A stretch of 7,262 nucleotides of DNA from Halobacteria archaeon (lineage in GTDB: Bacteria > Pseudomonadota > Gammaproteobacteria > UBA9214): NCBI GenBank assembly GCA_013041945.1, contig JABDRC010000060.1, forward strand, positions 1 through 7,262. The letters are read 5' to 3'. Numbering within the stretch: the first letter of the stretch is position 1; each line of letters begins with the position of its first letter. A program made the translations under genes and the position numbers. The notes beneath the pieces were generated by a model. It worked only from the letters and a program-made list of their open reading frames with translations, was not told the origin of the DNA and ran no database searches. This document shows, one piece after another, positions 6,302-7,262 of this stretch.

Positions 6302-7262
6302 TTGCAGTCATCCGTCGTCAGCGATATCACCACCGTTCCGGCCGCTCACTGGAACCGGGTTGCCGGCACCGACCATCCCTTTACGCGTCACGAATTCCTC
6401 GCCGCCCTGGAACGCAACGACTGTGTCGGCGAGGCGCATGGCTGGATTCCCTGCCACATCGCGGTCCATGACGATAACGGCCGGCTGTGCGGGCTTGCAC
6501 CGCTCTACCAGAAGGACAACTCGTACGGCGAATTCGTGTTCGACTGGGCCTGGGCCGACGCCTGGCACCGTGCCGGCGTCAATTACTATCCCAAGCTGGT
6601 CTCGTCGATTCCGTTTACCCCGGTCACGGGCCAGCGCCTGCTGGTCGATCCACAGGCGGACCGGCAGACGGTCACACGACACCTGGTCGAGGCGGCACTG
6701 GCCGTGGCGGATGAATGCGGCTGTTCATCCCTGCACTGGCTGTTCACCTGCCCCGCCGACACCGAACGACTGCTGGCATTCGACCACCTGCGCCGCACCA
6801 GCTGTCATTTTCACTGGCACAATGCGGGCTACGGCTCGTTCGATGACTTCCTCGCCGCACTCAGCTCGCGCAAGCGCAAGAAGATACGCCGCGAGCGACG
6901 CCGGGTCGCCGAGGCCGGTATCCGCTTGCGCTGCCTGCATGGACAGGATATGTCGGATGCGGACTGGGAGGTGATGCATGGCTTCTACCGAACCACTTTC
7001 GACCGCAAATGGGGCGTGCCGACCCTGACTCCCGGTTTTTTTCGCGAAATCAGCCGCACCATGGGCGACCAGGTGGTGCTGGTATTCGCCATGAAATCGG
7101 ACGAACCGGTGGCAGGGGCCATCATGCTGCGCGGCTCAGATGCACTCTACGGGCGCCACTGGGGTTGTCGCGAGGACTGGCACAGCCTGCATTTCGAAGC
7201 CTGTTACTACCAGGGTATCGACTACTGCATTCGTCATGGCCTGCGCCTGTTCGAGCCCGGCG
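6302..7262 (+). CDS. COG3146-family FemAB-like/GNAT-fold acyltransferase (3' end cut by window edge)
   Basis: The 320 visible residues match the family annotated as predicted N-acyltransferase, GNAT superfamily, or FemAB-like protein (DUF482). The substrate is unknown. Family landmarks are HPFTRHEFLAALE (25-37), SYGEFVFDWAWADAW (74-88), YYPKL (95-99), PFTPVTGQRLLV (104-115), a strongly basic segment SSRKRKKIRRERRRV (188-202), and FEACYYQGIDYCI (298-310) leading to LRLFEPG at the edge. Homologues are about 370-400 residues as I recall, so some 60-80 are missing. There is no signal peptide or membrane segment, suggesting a cytosolic protein. The start is chosen as TTG because no in-frame ATG or GTG lies between the trxB stop and the first conserved block; an AGG at 6291-6293 is 8 nt upstream. 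It is in the same frame as trxB, 45 bp downstream, and probably co-transcribed. A link to cell-wall or protein aminoacylation is only suggested by the fold. Confidence 0.85.
   Translation, partial: MQSSVVSDITTVPAAHWNRVAGTDHPFTRHEFLAALERNDCVGEAHGWIPCHIAVHDDNGRLCGLAPLYQKDNSYGEFVFDWAWADAWHRAGVNYYPKLVSSIPFTPVTGQRLLVDPQADRQTVTRHLVEAALAVADECGCSSLHWLFTCPADTERLLAFDHLRRTSCHFHWHNAGYGSFDDFLAALSSRKRKKIRRERRRVAEAGIRLRCLHGQDMSDADWEVMHGFYRTTFDRKWGVPTLTPGFFREISRTMGDQVVLVFAMKSDEPVAGAIMLRGSDALYGRHWGCREDWHSLHFEACYYQGIDYCIRHGLRLFEPG

Noticed and set aside
6262..6471. GTG-started 69-codon frame after trxB
   Set aside because: It overlaps the start of the COG3146-family gene in another frame and shows no family resemblance, whereas the frame from 6302 matches the family throughout.

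Overview
This is a stretch of core chromosome from a GC-rich proteobacterium, most likely a gammaproteobacterium. The evidence is protein similarity recalled from memory: the TrxB, RarA, LolA and FtsK products read closely like their E. coli counterparts. The gene order also resembles the E. coli trxB-lrp-ftsK-lolA-rarA block. I cannot name the genus. Codon and base use look uniform throughout. I see no insertion sequence, phage gene, tRNA, rRNA or CRISPR array.

Layout. Positions 1-3993 (minus strand) hold a tightly packed run transcribed as ftsK, lolA, rarA. ftsK (DNA translocase) overlaps lolA (lipoprotein carrier) by 4 nt. lolA is followed after 8 nt by rarA (AAA+ recombination factor), which runs off the left edge of the window. 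A plausible sigma-70 type promoter for this run overlaps the stop codon of the next gene upstream. Positions 4054-5121 (minus strand) hold ald, alanine dehydrogenase. A 166 bp divergent intergenic region (5122-5287) separates ald from trxB. Positions 5288-6256 (plus strand) hold trxB, thioredoxin reductase. It is followed 45 bp later by a TTG-initiated gene of the FemAB-like/GNAT-fold COG3146 family, which runs off the right edge. A 9-bp perfect hairpin lies between these two genes and could cover the ribosome binding site of the second.

How the genes relate. FtsK couples chromosome segregation to septation, and RarA acts at stalled replication forks. LolA moves lipoproteins across the periplasm, so the left operon joins cell-division, DNA-maintenance and envelope functions. 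Ald interconverts alanine and pyruvate and occupies the slot held by the regulator gene lrp in enteric bacteria. TrxB recycles thioredoxin with NADPH. The COG3146-like protein is the least understood gene here.

The window is mostly ordinary core genome, and I find no convincing new multi-gene system. The points worth a second look are the RBS-masking hairpin, the two TTG starts, the ftsK promoter embedded in the end of ald, the ald-for-lrp exchange, and the uncharacterised acyltransferase-like gene.
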